Shown here: positions 23,190 to 23,329 of the stretch, piece by piece
Layout: each line of letters opens with the position of its first letter
How positions within the stretch are numbered: position 1 is the stretch's first letter
Source of the DNA: Acanthamoeba sp. SK_2022b
Taxonomy: Eukaryota; Discosea; Longamoebia; Acanthamoebidae
NCBI GenBank assembly: GCA_027943245.1
Contig: JANDJZ010000543.1
Location: 1 to 23,329 of the forward strand
DNA length: 23,329 nucleotides
Reading direction: 5' to 3'
Made by a program: the position numbers and the translations under genes
Notes under the pieces: model-generated
What the model saw: the letters and a program-made list of their open reading frames with translations, nothing else
What the model was told of the DNA's origin: nothing
Database searches by the model: none

Positions 23190-23329
23190 CGCTCACACCC
23201 ACACGCATTCCGCTGCTGCTGCAGAGCAAGCGACCACGGCTGCCGTTCCTCAACGAGCTGGAGGGCATGAGCCACGTCCTCACCTCGACCTCGGAGACCT
23301 ACGAGAAGTTTCTCAACAGCGTCATCGGC
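14561..23329 (+). CDS. NZF zinc finger - CLU domain - TPR-like protein, continues past window end
   Basis: Giant cytoplasmic-type protein, function unknown. Exons: 14561-14701, 14833-15022, 15102-15200, 15273-15363, 15461-17624, 17713-17805, 17948-18015, 18107-18181, 18269-18344, 18414-18646, 18733-19004, 19147-19210, 19292-19615, 19740-19891, 19988-20080, 20224-20338, 20441-20536, 20617-20702, 20843-20915, 21006-21127, 21229-21340, about 21428-21669, 21827-22015, 22126-22233, 22312-22383, 22488-22589, 22734-22862, 22951-23085, 23225 to edge. Phase holds at every GT-AG junction except 21340/21428. Order: a Lys/Glu-rich N-terminus, two zinc fingers (112-131, 155-174), a 721-codon charged low-complexity exon, helical segments, the CLU domain (about 1215-1450), then TPR-like helices (about 1570 onward). 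At least about 1,940 residues. CLU proteins act in mitochondrial distribution and mRNA binding, but the zinc-finger pairing is not part of CLUH/Clu1. Confidence 0.8.
15102..15466 (+). other. Tandem RanBP2/NZF-type zinc fingers
   Basis: Finger 1 is in the exon 15102-15200: W-S-C-T-A-C-T-Y-W-N, then C-E-I-C. Finger 2 is in 15273-15363 and ends across the intron: W-F-C-S-V-C-T-F-R-N, then C-D-A-C. Its last Cys codon is split TG|T between 15363 and 15461. That the splice restores the fourth Cys at exactly the right spacing is independent support for the exon model. Both fit W-x-C-x2-C-x3-N-x6-C-x2-C. Ubiquitin-binding NZF fingers carry Thr-Phe after the second Cys; finger 2 has Thr-Phe and finger 1 Thr-Tyr. 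Ubiquitin binding is therefore possible, and RNA binding is the alternative. Confidence 0.82.
15461..17624 (+). other. Very long charged, low-complexity exon
   Basis: Single 2164-nt exon of the CLU gene, far longer than the neighbouring exons (mostly 64-324 nt). It encodes alternating acidic, Ser-rich and Lys/Glu-rich stretches: acidic 15660-15720, Arg/Glu coiled-coil-like 15805-15905, Lys/Glu blocks at 16717-16812, Asp-Gly and Ser/Thr-Glu repeats at 16925-17000, then Ala/Pro/Ser-rich sequence to 17560. It ends in an ordered segment (FPEHSRKMAAMAKKSDQYLG) that leads into the helical region. Probably disordered linker. Confidence 0.75.
19370..20536 (+). other. CLU (clustered mitochondria) domain
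   Basis: Spans five exons, about residues 1215-1450 of the large plus-strand protein. Landmarks in order: GGEKYIHRGILFKFA, YGGDEYSAKVASHELKGL, LHFPLMALIDYRGFRL, SILPISHADTLVYGS, RRFYVLDFARTFPP, FLYQLLRPEFV, and KPLSSDAFMVFG. Heart-shaped CLU domains in Clu1/CLUH and many amoebal proteins share this succession, ending in an LL-D-x-x-R-x-FPP motif and an LS-x-DAF motif. The final DAF motif is rebuilt across the 20338/20441 junction. Confidence 0.85.
20152..20218. repeat. (TG)n microsatellite abutting a 3' splice site
   Basis: 67 bp pure, followed only by CGCAG and then the exon at 20224 of the CLU gene. Confidence 0.95.
20545..20583. repeat. (AGCAC)n pentanucleotide repeat
   Basis: About seven units with one variant near the end, in the CLU-gene intron after exon 20441-20536. 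Confidence 0.88.
20736..20801. repeat. (TG)n microsatellite in CLU-gene intron
   Basis: 66 bp pure, in the intron between exons 20617-20702 and 20843-20915. Confidence 0.95.
21741..21820. repeat. (TG)n microsatellite abutting a 3' splice site
   Basis: 80 bp, followed only by a short TTTGCAG acceptor end before the exon at 21827. The longest such tract in the window. Confidence 0.95.
22271..22308. repeat. (TCAC)n repeat in CLU-gene intron
   Basis: Imperfect CTCA/TCAC units making up most of the intron between exons 22126-22233 and 22312-22383. Confidence 0.75.
22622..22682. repeat. (TG)n microsatellite in CLU-gene intron
   Basis: About 61 bp pure, in the intron between exons 22488-22589 and 22734-22862. 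Confidence 0.95.
23117..23188. repeat. (TG)n microsatellite in CLU-gene intron
   Basis: 72 bp pure, in the intron before the last visible exon (23225 onward). Confidence 0.95.

Overview
This window is nuclear DNA of a eukaryotic microbe. GC-rich, CpG-rich coding exons are cut by many short introns (mostly about 60-130 nt) with GTACGC, GTGCGT or GTAAG donors and CAG acceptors. No prokaryotic operons, CRISPR arrays or rRNA/tRNA genes were recognised. The style (dense small introns, GC-rich exons, a CLU-domain protein of the kind common in amoebae) suggests an amoebozoan, perhaps Acanthamoeba-like. That placement is an inference of moderate strength.

Four multi-exon genes were rebuilt by hand from splice sites and reading phase. 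(1) Minus strand, 5490 down past the left edge: a Mediator tail subunit, MED24. Its N-terminus aligns closely to human MED24. (2) Minus strand, about 10301 to 7765: a signal-peptide, five-transmembrane, Cys-rich protein of prominin/tweety type. (3) Plus strand, 10836-14356: a 781-residue protein joining a kanadaptin-type FHA domain to a complete GK5-type FGGY carbohydrate kinase. Both parts begin in the same uninterrupted first exon, and all 12 exons keep phase. (4) Plus strand, 14561 to beyond the right edge: a protein of more than 1,900 residues with two RanBP2/NZF zinc fingers, a very long charged exon, a CLU domain and TPR-like helices.

Genes 2 and 3 are divergent and share about 0.53 kb of upstream sequence. 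Genes 3 and 4 are tandem, only about 0.2 kb apart. Between genes 1 and 2 lies about 2.3 kb with no recognisable gene. It contains a 687-bp stretch without a single CpG, sharply different from its surroundings, with a degenerate 68-bp tandem repeat inside.

Introns carry two kinds of insert: long (GT)n/(CA)n microsatellites, several directly against 3' splice sites, and AT-rich islands of about 50-170 bp. The best candidates for something undescribed are the FHA-GK5 fusion, the NZF-CLU-TPR architecture and the CpG-free island. No functional link between the four genes is evident; they look like unrelated housekeeping or accessory genes.
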